A DNA stretch of 64,000 nt, from the NCBI RefSeq assembly GCF_049243985.1, contig NC_135373.1, positions 7,919,501 to 7,983,500 on the forward strand, read 5' to 3'. The translations under genes and the position numbers were made by a program. The stretch comes from Paroedura picta. Taxonomy: Eukaryota; Chordata; Lepidosauria; Squamata; Gekkonidae. Below the pieces are notes generated by a model that was not told where the DNA came from, did not search any database, and saw only the letters and a list, made by a program, of their open reading frames with translations. Each line of letters starts with the position of its first letter. Position 1 is the stretch's first letter. Below are positions 35,501 to 38,480 of this stretch, piece after piece.

Positions 35501-36928
35501 CAGAATTCCTTGGGGGGGATCTCCTATCCAAGCACTAATCAGGGCCAGCTCCTCTTTCTGAGATGTGGTTAGATCAAACTATCCTGGGCCATCCAGGAGG
35601 TATTCTGCATGGAGCCAAATAAAACAGTTGAAAAAACAACCCATTTATATCTATTATAATCCAATTGTTGTTCTGCATTGAATATAGTCTGTTGAAAAAC
35701 TACGTTGCAATGCTCTCTGCATGAAACAATTTATACCCCTGCCCCCTGTAGTTTTGCCAAGTTTGCTTTGTTCTCTAATGCAGTCACTAATCTGCATAAC
35801 CAAAAGAGCTTCTCTGCATGACTTATAGGGCGTCTCAGGCAGGCAGGAGAGAAATGAATCAGTGAAAAGCATCTTTTAGAAACAACGCTTAAAAGACACT
35901 TAAAGAACCGAAGTTATGGCAGTTCACCATACAGAGCAAAATCAGTTTTGCTGACTCTTCGGTGCAGAGATCAGAAAACCAAGGAAATATTTAGTGAGTT
36001 TTCATCATCTTATCCATCATGCAGAAGAGGTCCAGGTCAGGACATGCAATCTTAATCCAGTCCAAACCTATTGAATTCAGTGGGTTTAGAACATAGTAGG
36101 TTTGCAAAGGACATGGAAGGATCTAATTCTGCTTAGAATGCCACTGAAAACTGCTGAGCCTTCATTATGGGCTGAGGGCCCAAACTAGTCAACATTACCA
36201 CTTAAAAAAAAAAAAAGAGTTGTGATTGGGGTTCCCTGTAGGCAGCCACTCTGCAGCTGCGTGGAATCAGAAGGAGCCCTTGGAATTCTGCTGGGAGTCC
36301 TTGGAACTCCCAGGAGCCCTGCAAGGAAACATGCAAGGAAACTCAGACCCCTCATGCCAAAAAAGAGATGTCTGTTTGGGACCTCATGTGATAATACACA
36401 ATCAGACTTGCCATTAATCATAATAAAAGGCCCATTGTGATACATTCCATACAGAGTATTTTCCAACTCAGACTCCCCATCTTTCCCCCGACTCATTCCT
36501 GGATACCATGACCTTCTACTGACCAGCTCACCAGCTACAGAGATGAAGCAGCTAGGTAAAGAATTTGTCCAAATAAATGGAGGTTTGTCCTTGTCTACCA
36601 GCTGGTTTCACAACATAGCTATCGTTTAAATGTGTATAAATCTTTATTTTTTATTTCCTGCCCTCCCTAAATGCTCAGGATGGGAGGCAACGTGGAATAA
36701 CATCAATAAAATATAAAATCACGTAATATACACAATGAAACATTTTATGATCCCATTTCATTTTCATAGCATCCTTCATAGCCCCCCCCCCCCCTAAAAA
36801 AAGAAGACAGCCTTATCGCTTCACTTACATATGGGCAAAGGAGAAAGACGAAAAGAAGGATAACCAGAACACTCTGCTTCATCTTGGCTTCTCTCTGAGA
36901 TCGGTCAAGTCTGAAGTGAGCTGTTTGA
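4035..36928 (-). CDS. candidate secreted microexon-array peptide gene (whole gene span)
   Basis: Predicted gene. Transcription would start about 30 bases below the TATA box at 36951-36959. Exon 1 codes for a signal peptide; eleven microexons follow at 30.1, 25.96, 24.74, 24.15, 22.63, 17.57, 16.15, 14.67, 13.42, 9.59 and 5.55 kb; a terminal exon with AATAAA lies at about 4.24-4.04 kb. Microexon lengths are 15, 12, 9, 9, 27, 9, 24, 24, 24, 18 and 18 bases. All are multiples of three and the ten internal ones are open in phase 0. The joined product would be about 80 residues, secreted, and rich in Asn, Lys, His, Gln and Ser, with no cysteine beyond the signal peptide. Each microexon sits in a duplicated unit whose intronic flanks are conserved. 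Phase-0 short exons and a stop codon in the penultimate exon recall SCPP/casein genes; the array recalls schistosome microexon genes. I recognise no family. Exon use and order are inference. Confidence 0.55.
4055..4060 (-). terminator. AATAAA polyadenylation signal of the candidate gene
   Basis: AATAAA on the minus strand, about 180 bases into the predicted terminal exon. Cleavage would be expected roughly 15-25 bases further down, near 4035. Confidence 0.45.
4245..4989. other. last intron, no recognised element
   Basis: AT-rich unique-looking sequence. The ATATCATAAAGGACTCA phrase near 4421 recurs in similar form at about 22.87 and 27.91 kb, so this stretch belongs to the duplicated intron units of the candidate gene. 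Confidence 0.4.
4990..5130 (+). mobile_element. L2-clade LINE 3' end
   Basis: Carries the phrase TTGTGATGTTCCATGTAATC followed by GGCAGTATAAAAATCTAAAT and an (AAATA)n-like tail, matching the 3' end of the L2-clade copy at 40.7-40.9 kb. Confidence 0.75.
5537..5554 (-). CDS. predicted microexon 11 (last coding), 18 nt
   Basis: Acceptor CTTTGTATGGAAAG and donor GTGAGTACTGC, aligned with the other units. In phase 0 it reads R S N D E and then TAG as its last codon, directly at the splice junction. A stop in the penultimate exon at the last junction would not trigger nonsense-mediated decay. The acceptor is purine-rich next to the AG and is the weakest of the set, so this exon may also be decayed. 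Flanking intron: TTTGTCATATG near 5590, shared with the 22.6-kb unit. Confidence 0.45.
   Translation of the reverse strand, partial: RSNDE
5650..6430 (-). mobile_element. L3/CR1-like LINE fragment, old
   Basis: Minus-strand translation near 6340-6290 gives DPEDIVYLDFQKTFDEV, the RT motif equivalent to VYLDFSKAFDKV, followed further down by a decayed palm and the VMHI(G)TK(N)-like segment (near 5985-5955) characteristic of L3/CR1 elements. It is heavily mutated, so older than the CR1 at 55-59 kb. Confidence 0.7.
6440..7090 (+). mobile_element. DIRS-like terminal fragment plus unclassified repeat (fossil)
   Basis: 6480-6540 holds a short repeat phrase (GAAGATGCCACCCACAGATG) of a type common in vertebrate repeats; its family was not settled. 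From about 6790 the sequence resembles the 15.6-16.0 kb block (ACCTGGCTGGGTAGGCCAGG against ACCCAGCTGGGAGGCCAGG), which I assign to the 3' region of DIRS-like elements. It is broken and only a fragment. Confidence 0.35.
7425..7711 (-). mobile_element. tRNA-derived SINE, family A
   Basis: Nearly full-length copy read on the minus strand. It starts GAGAGCCAGTTTGGTGTAG, has a tRNA-type box A (TGGTGTAGTGGTTAGGAGTG) and box B (GGTTCAATTC), then the body, and ends in (CTT)n at 7425-7440. RNA polymerase III promoter boxes and the tail identify it as a tRNA-derived SINE. The same family occurs at 15.3, 29.7, 44.5, 50.0 and 52.2 kb. Confidence 0.85.
7860..8890. repeat. intron duplication, copy 1 (partner 10545-11325)
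   Basis: About 0.9 kb from 7935 on matches 10545-11325 closely, including CCACTAGAAAGAGGAAACCA, CAGCAGGACAGCGTTTATCC and GACACTCCATCATCCCCACC. A shorter motif (CATATGCAATGCAGGGTCAT) is itself repeated at 7913 and 8054. This is part of the unit amplification of the candidate gene's introns, with no coding potential of its own. Confidence 0.8.
8891..9560. other. intron sequence of the candidate gene
   Basis: No recognised element. The part from about 9370 to 9560 (CCTCCCTAGG... then AAATAATAAAGTCTAATTATC) aligns loosely with the left flanks of the microexon units at 13.3 and 30.0 kb. Confidence 0.4.
9577..9594 (-). CDS. predicted microexon 10, 18 nt
   Basis: Acceptor TTTTCTTTTGTAATCTAG, donor GTAAGTACTGC. 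Phase 0 reads H Q H H G S. There is no stop in this phase. It lies in a unit homologous to those at 13.4, 14.7 and 16.1 kb, but the exon body differs completely while the flanks align. The L1 at 9748-10401 interrupts the downstream-coordinate flank of this unit. Confidence 0.5.
9748..10401 (+). mobile_element. L1 LINE, 5'-truncated 3' end with 15-bp TSD
   Basis: The 127-codon frame 9850-10233 is an L1 ORF2 C terminus, with GNVKKKWVSFFICGGKVKKV matching the zinc-knuckle-like CW.C...G....W.C.KV.KFW end, and an A-rich 3' end. It is flanked by a perfect 15-base duplication AAAATGGGAGACTAT at 9733-9747 and 10402-10416. It inserted into the intron of a microexon unit; the sister units at 13.4-16.4 kb lack it, so it postdates the duplications. 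Confidence 0.88.
10545..11325. repeat. intron duplication, copy 2 (partner 7935-8855)
   Basis: See the 7860-8890 entry. Divergence is low by eye (scattered substitutions and a deletion of the second CATATGCAATG motif). The duplicate ends at an L1 fragment. Confidence 0.8.
11325..12465 (+). mobile_element. L1 LINE ORF2 C-terminal fragment
   Basis: An open frame of 152 codons (11326-11784) and continuing frames to about 12340 correspond to the long region between RT and C terminus of L1 ORF2, with the terminal KCWKC-like knuckle near 11950 and an A-rich tail near 12440-12465. 5' truncated and frameshifted after 11784. Confidence 0.82.
12780..13110. repeat. duplicated segment, copy 1 (partner 15000-15190)
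   Basis: The block CATAGATGGAGTAGTAGTCT through GGCTTGATGGGACGAAG recurs almost unchanged at 15015-15140. In both, a GTGAGTCTC donor-like site is seen on the minus strand, but no matching acceptor with a short open exon was found. Confidence 0.75.
13306..13730 (-). repeat. microexon unit, copy A of the 13.4/14.7 kb pair
   Basis: About 410 bases around the microexon match 14545-14977 with, by my count, six substitutions and two one-base length differences outside the exon. The pair are separate tandem copies 1.25 kb apart. Confidence 0.88.
13406..13429 (-). CDS. predicted microexon 9, 24 nt
   Basis: Acceptor CTTTCTTTTGTAATACAG, donor GTGAGTACCACATATCC. Phase 0 reads N R K N E K G S. The other two phases hit TAA or TGA, so phase 0 is the only open one. 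Compared with its tandem sister at 14654-14677 it differs at five of 24 bases, giving three residue changes out of eight and no silent change, in flanks that are almost identical. Confidence 0.6.
13960..14530 (+). mobile_element. L1 LINE RT fragment
   Basis: Frame 13963-14229 carries DQTGFMPTRLMRNRFVLK and FIFLDAEKTFDNVCWDFLF, the L1 RT fingers. Decayed frames continue through a GIRQGCPLS-like region (near 14310) and YADD (near 14440). It is truncated on both sides and sits between two tandem microexon units. Confidence 0.85.
14545..14977 (-). repeat. microexon unit, copy B of the 13.4/14.7 kb pair
   Basis: Tandem sister of 13306-13730. Both lack an inner stretch found in the 16.1-kb unit (16242-16274), so the deletion predates their split. 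Confidence 0.88.
14654..14677 (-). CDS. predicted microexon 8, 24 nt
   Basis: Acceptor CTTTCTTTTGTAATACAG, donor GTGAGTACCACATATCC. Phase 0 reads N H K N T K N S. Another phase meets TAA early. Its splice sites are identical to those of the 13.4-kb exon; only the coding bases have diverged. Confidence 0.6.
15330..15600 (-). mobile_element. tRNA-derived SINE, family A
   Basis: Minus-strand copy with box A (GTGTAGTGGTTAGGAGTGCG), box B (GGTTCGATTC-like) and the (CTT)n tail at 15330-15341. Its 5' end is cut where the DIRS-like fragment begins. Confidence 0.85.
15600..16035 (+). mobile_element. DIRS-like 3' terminal fragment (fossil)
   Basis: Resembles the end of the larger DIRS-like element: both finish in a GGTAATAAAGCTGTGGCC / GGTTAATAAAGTTGTGGCC phrase (here near 15954). 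Broken and incomplete; the family call rests on this shared end. Confidence 0.45.
16137..16160 (-). CDS. predicted microexon 7, 24 nt
   Basis: Acceptor TTTTTTTTGTAATATAG, donor GTGAGTACCACATATCC. Phase 0 reads Q Q N N Q N H S, including an N-H-S glycosylation sequon. Phase 0 is open where another phase meets TAA. It shares length, final Ser codon TCG and splice sites with the 13.4- and 14.7-kb microexons. Confidence 0.6.
16440..17560. other. intron sequence of the candidate gene
   Basis: 16440-16680 continues the duplicated unit flank (matches 13690-13890). 16710-16850 matches 12480-12640 (TTTAATCAACATCAAGT, CAGAAGGCCACTGCCG). 17150-17520 matches 23050-23370 (GCATGCAGGG...AAGTTAAA; CTTCC...GGGGCA(AAG); AAAAAC.GGCC(AGAA)). 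No gene was seen. A poly-C run lies at 17499-17516. Confidence 0.5.
17565..17573 (-). CDS. predicted microexon 6, 9 nt
   Basis: Acceptor CTTTTCTCTCCCATTAAG, donor GTGAGTATTACAAATCC. Phase 0 reads D V T; another phase has TGA. The acceptor tract is long and strong (CTTTCTTTTTTTCTCTTTTC). Confidence 0.5.
17748..17822 (-). mobile_element. 5S rRNA-derived SINE fragment
   Basis: The plus strand reads GGTGGACTCCCATCCCATTG, then CCAGGGCCAATCCTGCTTAA: the reverse complement of the 3' half of 5S rRNA in degenerate form. Similar, longer pieces lie at 35.4 and 39.4 kb. Confidence 0.55.
17905..18660 (-). mobile_element. L2-clade LINE fragment with (AAATA/AATG)n tail
   Basis: From 18660 down, the minus strand gives the C-terminal L2 blocks (LLLSLTWKLQLGQNVAARVL at the 5' side, then WWNELPEDLRTLMEVAQVCR), a 3' UTR with CCCGCCAC near 18006 and a tetranucleotide tail at 17905-17985. 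5' truncated. A DIRS-like element abuts at 18660. Confidence 0.82.
20452..20557 (+). mobile_element. CR1 3' fragment inside the DIRS-like element
   Basis: GACCAGAACGAATGGGATGA through AGTGGTTTCTCAGTGG matches 59290-59395 of the CR1 at 55-59 kb, base for base over long stretches. Confidence 0.8.
21022..21423. mobile_element. hAT non-autonomous transposon with internal minisatellite
   Basis: Flanked by an 8-bp duplication TCTTAGGG (21014-21021 and 21424-21431). The right end is the GGTTGGGGACCACTG terminal repeat; the left end is eroded. Inside are about six copies of an 18-bp GC-rich unit (GGGCCGCGCCCGCACATC, 21124-21230) and the hairpin GCAGTAAGAAGCTTCCCGGG...CTGGGAAGTTTTTTACTGC (21282-21336). 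Confidence 0.85.
22301..22330. repeat. (GT)n microsatellite
   Basis: About 30 bases of GT/TG with one TA interruption. Confidence 0.9.
22622..22648 (-). CDS. predicted microexon 5, 27 nt
   Basis: Acceptor GTCTTTCTTTTTCAATATAG, donor GTGAGTATTGCAAATTA. Phase 0 reads V A L G I L G N T: the longest and most hydrophobic microexon. Phase 0 is open; another phase meets TAA. Its unit (22570-22870) is homologous to that at 27.3-27.95 kb (TTTGTCATA.GATTG, CTCAGATTTT(G/A)CTGTCTGGAT). Confidence 0.55.
22650..23370. other. intron unit flank
   Basis: 22680-22960 matches 27320-27380 plus 27780-28010; 23090-23370 matches 24240-24390 (GAAAGTTTT.GGGTCTGTTTG). A poly-C run lies at 23042-23053. No coding potential. 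Confidence 0.6.
23375..23661 (-). mobile_element. tRNA-derived SINE, family B
   Basis: Minus-strand copy: GAGCC(T/A)CT..., box A-like TGGTAAGGAAGCC, box B GTTCGATCCC, and a 3' end ACCTTTACCTTTACCT. Its target duplication (TAGAGGA.ATTATA(A)GG) is shared with the 24.39-kb copy and the inverted 37.35-kb copy, so the three are one insertion that was later duplicated with the surrounding unit. Confidence 0.82.
23669..24091. mobile_element. hAT non-autonomous transposon
   Basis: The left end CAGTGGTCCCCAACC and right end GGTTGGGGATCGCTA form terminal inverted repeats, flanked by CTTTAGAG/TTTTAGAG. The sister unit at 24666-24690 shows the empty site (GGCTCTTTAGAGGACATTA), so this insertion came after the unit duplication. 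Confidence 0.88.
24092..24260 (-). repeat. microexon unit at 24.15 kb
   Basis: Sister of 24676-24840. Shared flanks include GGACATTATAGGTCATAACA and AGAAAGAAAGATAGTCAGAT; a short CR1-derived piece (TTTCATGACTTG.GCGAAGGG) is included in both. The flanks differ at roughly 6% of positions by eye. Confidence 0.8.
24151..24159 (-). CDS. predicted microexon 4, 9 nt
   Basis: Acceptor CTTTTTTTTCCCCATTTAG, donor GTGAGTATTACAAATTG. Phase 0 reads N T A. Four of nine bases differ from the sister exon at 24737-24745. Confidence 0.5.
24394..24676 (-). mobile_element. tRNA-derived SINE, family B
   Basis: Duplicate of the 23.38-kb insertion (see there); box B GTTCGATCCC and the CCTCGGAAGGATGGAAGG body are intact. 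Confidence 0.82.
24676..24840 (-). repeat. microexon unit at 24.74 kb
   Basis: Sister of 24092-24260, and also close to the inverted segment at 37294-37352 (identical donor flank GTGAGTATTACATATCGTGT). Confidence 0.8.
24737..24745 (-). CDS. predicted microexon 3, 9 nt
   Basis: Acceptor CTTTTTCCCCCCCATTTAG, donor GTGAGTATTACATATCG. Phase 0 reads H A T, against N T A in its sister exon. Confidence 0.5.
25040..25530. repeat. possible MITE with TTATGCA ends
   Basis: The left part has CTATTATGCACAGCAG near 25049; the right part has CCCATGCATAATTG near 25507, with matching GCCGCCAT motifs near 25080 and 25495. A block at 28848-29133 has similar ends. Family unknown. Confidence 0.35.
25956..25967 (-). 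CDS. predicted microexon 2, 12 nt
   Basis: Acceptor TTTCTTTTTTCATCAAG, donor GTAAGTATTGCAAATCC. Phase 0 reads G A L V. The donor flank (ATATTTTTGTTATGA on the minus strand) is shared with the 17.6-, 24.2- and 24.7-kb units. Confidence 0.5.
26010..26121 (+). mobile_element. CR1 fragment split by an L1 insertion (left part)
   Basis: TTTCATGAGTTGGATGAAG...CAGAAGACATAATCAAGATTCAG follows the CR1 RT region at 58665-58775. The remainder continues at 27264-27310 (CAGGTTGGAAAACCGGGCTA against CAAGCTGGAAAACTGGGCTC at 41700). Confidence 0.75.
26122..27246 (+). mobile_element. L1 LINE 3' end with probable 3' transduction
   Basis: L1 ORF2 C terminus (26177-26491: SRCWRCKKTGGSYYHMWWRC) with an A-rich end near 26715-26745. 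About 490 bases of unrelated sequence follow (26750-27238), with AATAAA near 27206 and a second poly(A) run at 27239-27247. The whole is flanked by a perfect 17-base duplication AGATTCAGAATTATATT (26105-26121, 27247-27263). One insertion carrying both is the signature of L1 read-through of its own poly(A) signal. Confidence 0.75.
27379..27773. mobile_element. hAT non-autonomous transposon with internal minisatellite
   Basis: Terminal repeats CAGTGGTCCCCAACC / GGTTGGGGACCACTG, perfect 8-bp duplication TCTTAGAG (27371-27378, 27774-27781), GC-rich internal tandem units (27470-27585) and the GCAGTAAGAAGCTTCCC...GGGAAGTTTTTTACTGC hairpin. The empty site is visible in the sister unit near 22720 (CAATCCCTTAGAGTTCAGAT). 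Confidence 0.92.
27790..28825. other. intron sequence
   Basis: 27780-28030 is unit flank matching 22720-22990. From 28180 on (TATTTATTTACGGTCATAGA...) the sequence looks like an interspersed repeat read 3' to 5', but no family was recognised. No coding potential. Confidence 0.4.
28848..29133. mobile_element. short insertion with direct-repeat flanks
   Basis: Flanked by ACAACAGATCAAATA at 28833-28847 and 29139-29153 (longer with mismatches). The insert is GC-rich, without a poly(A) tail, and its ends (AATTATGCATGGACAGG / CACGAGCATAATCTG) form a rough inverted repeat. Probably a MITE related to 25040-25530. Confidence 0.5.
29519..29660 (-). mobile_element. LINE-type 3' end with (ATT)n tail
   Basis: About 69 bases of ATT repeat (29519-29587), then ATTTATAGCCCGCCACTCCC, the reverse complement of an L2-like 3' UTR (GGGAGTGGCGGGCTATAAAT). 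Confidence 0.65.
29738..29876 (+). mobile_element. tRNA-derived SINE, family A, 3' part
   Basis: CAGGGCTCTTCAGCCTCACT through AGAACCAATTCTCTTCTTCTTC; 5' truncated. Confidence 0.8.
30102..30116 (-). CDS. predicted microexon 1, 15 nt
   Basis: Acceptor CTTTCTTTTGTAATATTGCAG, donor GTGAGTATGACAAATCATG. Phase 0 reads S T S G K. It would join directly to the signal peptide exon and may hold or lie near the cleavage site. Left flank 30010-30095 (TTTTTCAAAATTAGACAAGA) matches 13330-13400, so it belongs to the same unit family. Confidence 0.5.
30431..30873. mobile_element. hAT non-autonomous transposon, SPIN-like ends
   Basis: Ends CAGCAGTTCTCAACCTGGAA and TAGGTTGAGAACCACTG are inverted, with GCGACCCC inside the left end as in SPIN/Charlie-type hATs. 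A perfect 8-bp duplication CCTTAGGT lies at 30423-30430 and 30874-30881. No transposase remains. Confidence 0.9.
31300..31700 (-). mobile_element. DIRS-like 3' terminal fragment (fossil)
   Basis: Read on the minus strand it ends in GGTTAATAAAACTGAGGCC, matching the terminal phrase of the 18.7-22.3 kb element. Broken; family call by resemblance. Confidence 0.4.
31783..31970. mobile_element. palindromic MITE
   Basis: Outer inverted repeat of about 30 bases (ACAAGTCCTTTGTTGGTTGT ... and its complement at 31941-31965), plus an inner 32-base palindrome with a 3-base loop (31819-31850 / 31854-31885, core AAGACGTCATGTCTCTCAAG). There is no coding capacity. Confidence 0.75.
32571..33001. mobile_element. 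hAT non-autonomous transposon
   Basis: Ends CAGTGGTCCCCAACC and TTGGGGACCACTG, perfect 8-bp duplication CTTTAGTG (32563-32570, 33002-33009). The same internal hairpin as the 21- and 27-kb copies lies at 32660-32710, followed by CATGCGC-rich low-complexity sequence (32740-32940). Confidence 0.9.
33085..35265 (+). mobile_element. L2-clade LINE, long copy (EN-RT linker to 3' end)
   Basis: Frames in order: linker (RTSYRTLMRAYEMAVKVAK near 33370-33430), fingers (LFALLDDLRHQLDRGRSAVL, LLDLSAAFDIVDHDLL, 33911-34018), CGVPQGAVFSPTLFNIFM (34145-34198), palm YADDTQLYLLMDG (34249-34287), LKLNPSKTEVLWLGSRG (34362-34412), then the LHWLPIAVRIQFKVLVLTFK block (34758-34817). It needs at least five frame changes or stops to read through, so it is dead. 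A hAT 5' end abuts its 3' UTR. Confidence 0.9.
35258..35330 (+). mobile_element. hAT-like end fragment
   Basis: CAGGGGTAGTCAACCTGTGG, then TCCTCCAGATGTCTATGGAC TACAGTTCCC: the left end of a hAT-type repeat widespread in reptiles. The right end is missing. Confidence 0.6.
35420..35612 (-). mobile_element. 5S rRNA-derived SINE
   Basis: GATCTCCTATCCAAGCACTA, then ATCAGGGCCAGCTCCTCTTT: the degenerate reverse complement of the 3' half of 5S rRNA, preceded by the usual body of this SINE type. It is too diverged to be a functional 5S gene. Confidence 0.7.
35668..36030 (-). repeat. 0.37-kb duplicated segment, copy 1 (partner 60855-61260)
   Basis: Same orientation and colinear with 60855-61260 (TTGTTCTGCATTGAATATAG; GAGATCAGAAAA.C.AA; TTAGTGAGTTTTCATCA). 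It lies in intron 1 of the candidate gene. On the minus strand it contains a GGGTATAAATTG TATA-like motif at 35734-35745. Either an uncatalogued interspersed repeat or the trace of a larger duplication. Confidence 0.7.
36040..36625. other. intron 1, proximal part
   Basis: No recognised repeat or exon; an A-run lies at 36205-36216. Confidence 0.4.
36630..36765 (-). mobile_element. L2-clade LINE 3' end
   Basis: CTTTATTTTTTATTTCCTGCCC then GGGAGGCAACGTGG and AACATCAATAAAATATAAAA: reverse complement of an L2-like 3' UTR and tail, decayed. Confidence 0.5.
36829..36882 (-). CDS. predicted exon 1 coding part: signal peptide
   Basis: ATG at 36882-36880 in a good context (CCAAGATGA, A at -3). The exon encodes MKQSVLVILLFVFLLCPY and stops at a perfect donor TAT|GTAAGTGA, phase 0. 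The Met-Lys start and the hydrophobic core VLVILLFVFLL are a typical secretory signal. The TATA box 69-77 bases upstream leaves a 5' UTR of about 45 bases, so the start codon lies in the first exon, as in beta-defensin and crotamine-type genes. No six-cysteine second exon was found, so a defensin is not supported. Confidence 0.68.
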
Positions 36929-36950
36929 ATACTGGGTACCCTCAGATGCT

Positions 36951-36959
36951 CTATTTATA
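36951..36959 (-). promoter_or_regulatory. TATA box of the candidate gene
   Basis: Minus strand GGTATAAATAGAGC. The spacing to the ATG (69 bases) predicts a start near 36925-36930 and a short 5' UTR. Confidence 0.6.
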
Positions 36960-37284
36960 CCATGCATCTTGTCCTGAAATCTCCAGCCTGGTTGGTCAAG
37001 ACATGCTGCCTCCATTGTCAAGGAGATCAGTTGTTGTTGCCAAAAAGCAGAGTTCATGTGACCATTATTACATGTACCTAAATGGCATGAATCAAATGGT
37101 GCCAAAGAGTAAACTGTTTTGTTTTCCCCTAAACTAGGAGTTATAGAGTCTTTCCCAGGTAAGTGTAATGAGGCATGGACCAACGCACCTGGGAGGAAAA
37201 ACAAGTCCTGTCATGCTACAATGACTTCATAGAAGCCAAAATTTGTTTTTGAGAGAAACATTCTCCAGCATGGCCTTCATTTAG

Positions 37285-37293
37285 ACAGTGTCT
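37285..37293 (+). CDS. inverted microexon copy, 9 nt
   Basis: Plus strand: acceptor GGCCTTCATTTAG, exon reading T V S in phase 0, donor GTGAGTATTACATATCG. The donor flank is identical to that of the minus-strand 24.74-kb unit, so this is an inverted copy. It lies upstream of exon 1 and on the opposite strand, so it cannot belong to the same transcript; it is either a relic or part of a divergent sister gene. Confidence 0.4.
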
Positions 37294-37629
37294 GTGAGTA
37301 TTACATATCGTGTATATATATATTTTTGTTATGACCTATAATGTCCTCTAAAGAGCCACTTGTGGTCCAGGGTGGTAAGGAAGCCAACATGCTGTCTGAA
37401 GCTCTGACCCTGAGGCTGGGAGTTCGATCCCAGCTGCTGGCTCAAGGTTGACTCAGCCTTCCATACTTCCGAGGTCGGTAAAATGAGTGCCCAGTTTGCT
37501 GGGGGGTAAATGGTAATGACTGGGGAAGGCACTGGCAAACCACCCCGTATTGAGTCGCTAGAGGGCATCACCCCAAGGGTCAGACATGACCCAGTGCTTG
37601 CACAGGTGATACCTTTACCTTTACCTTTA
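37294..37629 (+). repeat. inverted copy of the 24.4-24.74 kb unit including SINE B
   Basis: Donor flank, AT repeat, GTTATGACCTATAATGTCCTC and then SINE family B (37353-37629, plus orientation, box B GTTCGATCCC, end ACCTTTACCTTTACC). This is the exact arrangement of 24394-24736 turned around. Confidence 0.85.
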
Positions 37630-37766
37630 GGGGTGTGTTTGTGTGTGCGTTTGTTCCTTTGGCCTAATAGCTGAGCTGGCTGGAGGAAGTCAGAGAAAGA
37701 AAAACAACCAACCTGTTCTCCCTTGATCCTGACTCCCGAACCCTCTCTTTCCCTGTCCCTCCATAG

Positions 37767-37906
37767 TCCTGGGCCTGGTCTGCACACTAAAGATAATGCA
37801 CTTTCAATGCACTTTCGAAGTAGATTTTCCTGTTCTGCACAGGAAAATCCAGTTGCGAAAGCACATTGAAAGTGCATTATCCTGTGCGTGCAGACTAGGC
37901 CCAGGA
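37767..37906. mobile_element. palindromic MITE, 140 bp
   Basis: Two arms (TCCTGGGCCTGGTCTGCACA... and ...TGCGTGCAGACTAGGCCCAGGA) pair over nearly their full length, with AATGCACTTTCAATGCACTT repeated in reverse on the other side and the loop near 37832. Confidence 0.8.
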
Positions 37907-38279
37907 AGATTCATCTTTATTCCCCCCTCACTCATGACAGAGCTGCCCTTTCCTCAGAGAGACTGGCTTCCAATTGCCACCAACTGCCTCAGAGATTGAA
38001 AAAGAAAACACATCCCATGACTGGGGAACAGAACCTATTGAAAGGAATAGCAGCCTTTACGAAAGAACCCCCGCAGGTGTGGCATAACTCACAAACAGAT
38101 TGAAAACAGGGAGATCCGCTCCTCCCCTCTTTTCTCTTTGTCCTCTCACTCACACCACATGACCTTCGATGGAGACACAGGTGTCTGCAGGTCTCTCCAA
38201 TAGAGACAAGGCTCCTCATACTCCCCCACTCAGGATGTCAGATTAGCTGGCCATTTGTTATAGGGAAAGTACTCTTTAG

Positions 38280-38480
38280 ATGTTTTTATTTGTTTGTTTG
38301 CTTGTTTATTTATTTGACTTGTATCCTTCCACTTTCCGTGGACACATTGAGGGTTGCATGAAAACAAATTAAAAACCCAGTAAAATCAATCCTAAATCCT
38401 CCAATACCGTAAATACCTGGAAAAACACATAAAACGGCAGCATAATCCCCTGTCCTTCCCAATCTACAGTCAACCATCAC
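38280..38480 (-). mobile_element. L2-clade LINE 3' end
   Basis: TTTATTTGTTTGTTTGCTTG tail then TATCCTTCCACTTTCCGTGG: reversed L2-like tail and UTR. Confidence 0.55.

Noticed and set aside
36829-36882. Exon 1 as a beta-defensin or crotamine-type gene
   Set aside because: The signal exon fits, but no exon with a six-cysteine motif was found downstream on the minus strand.
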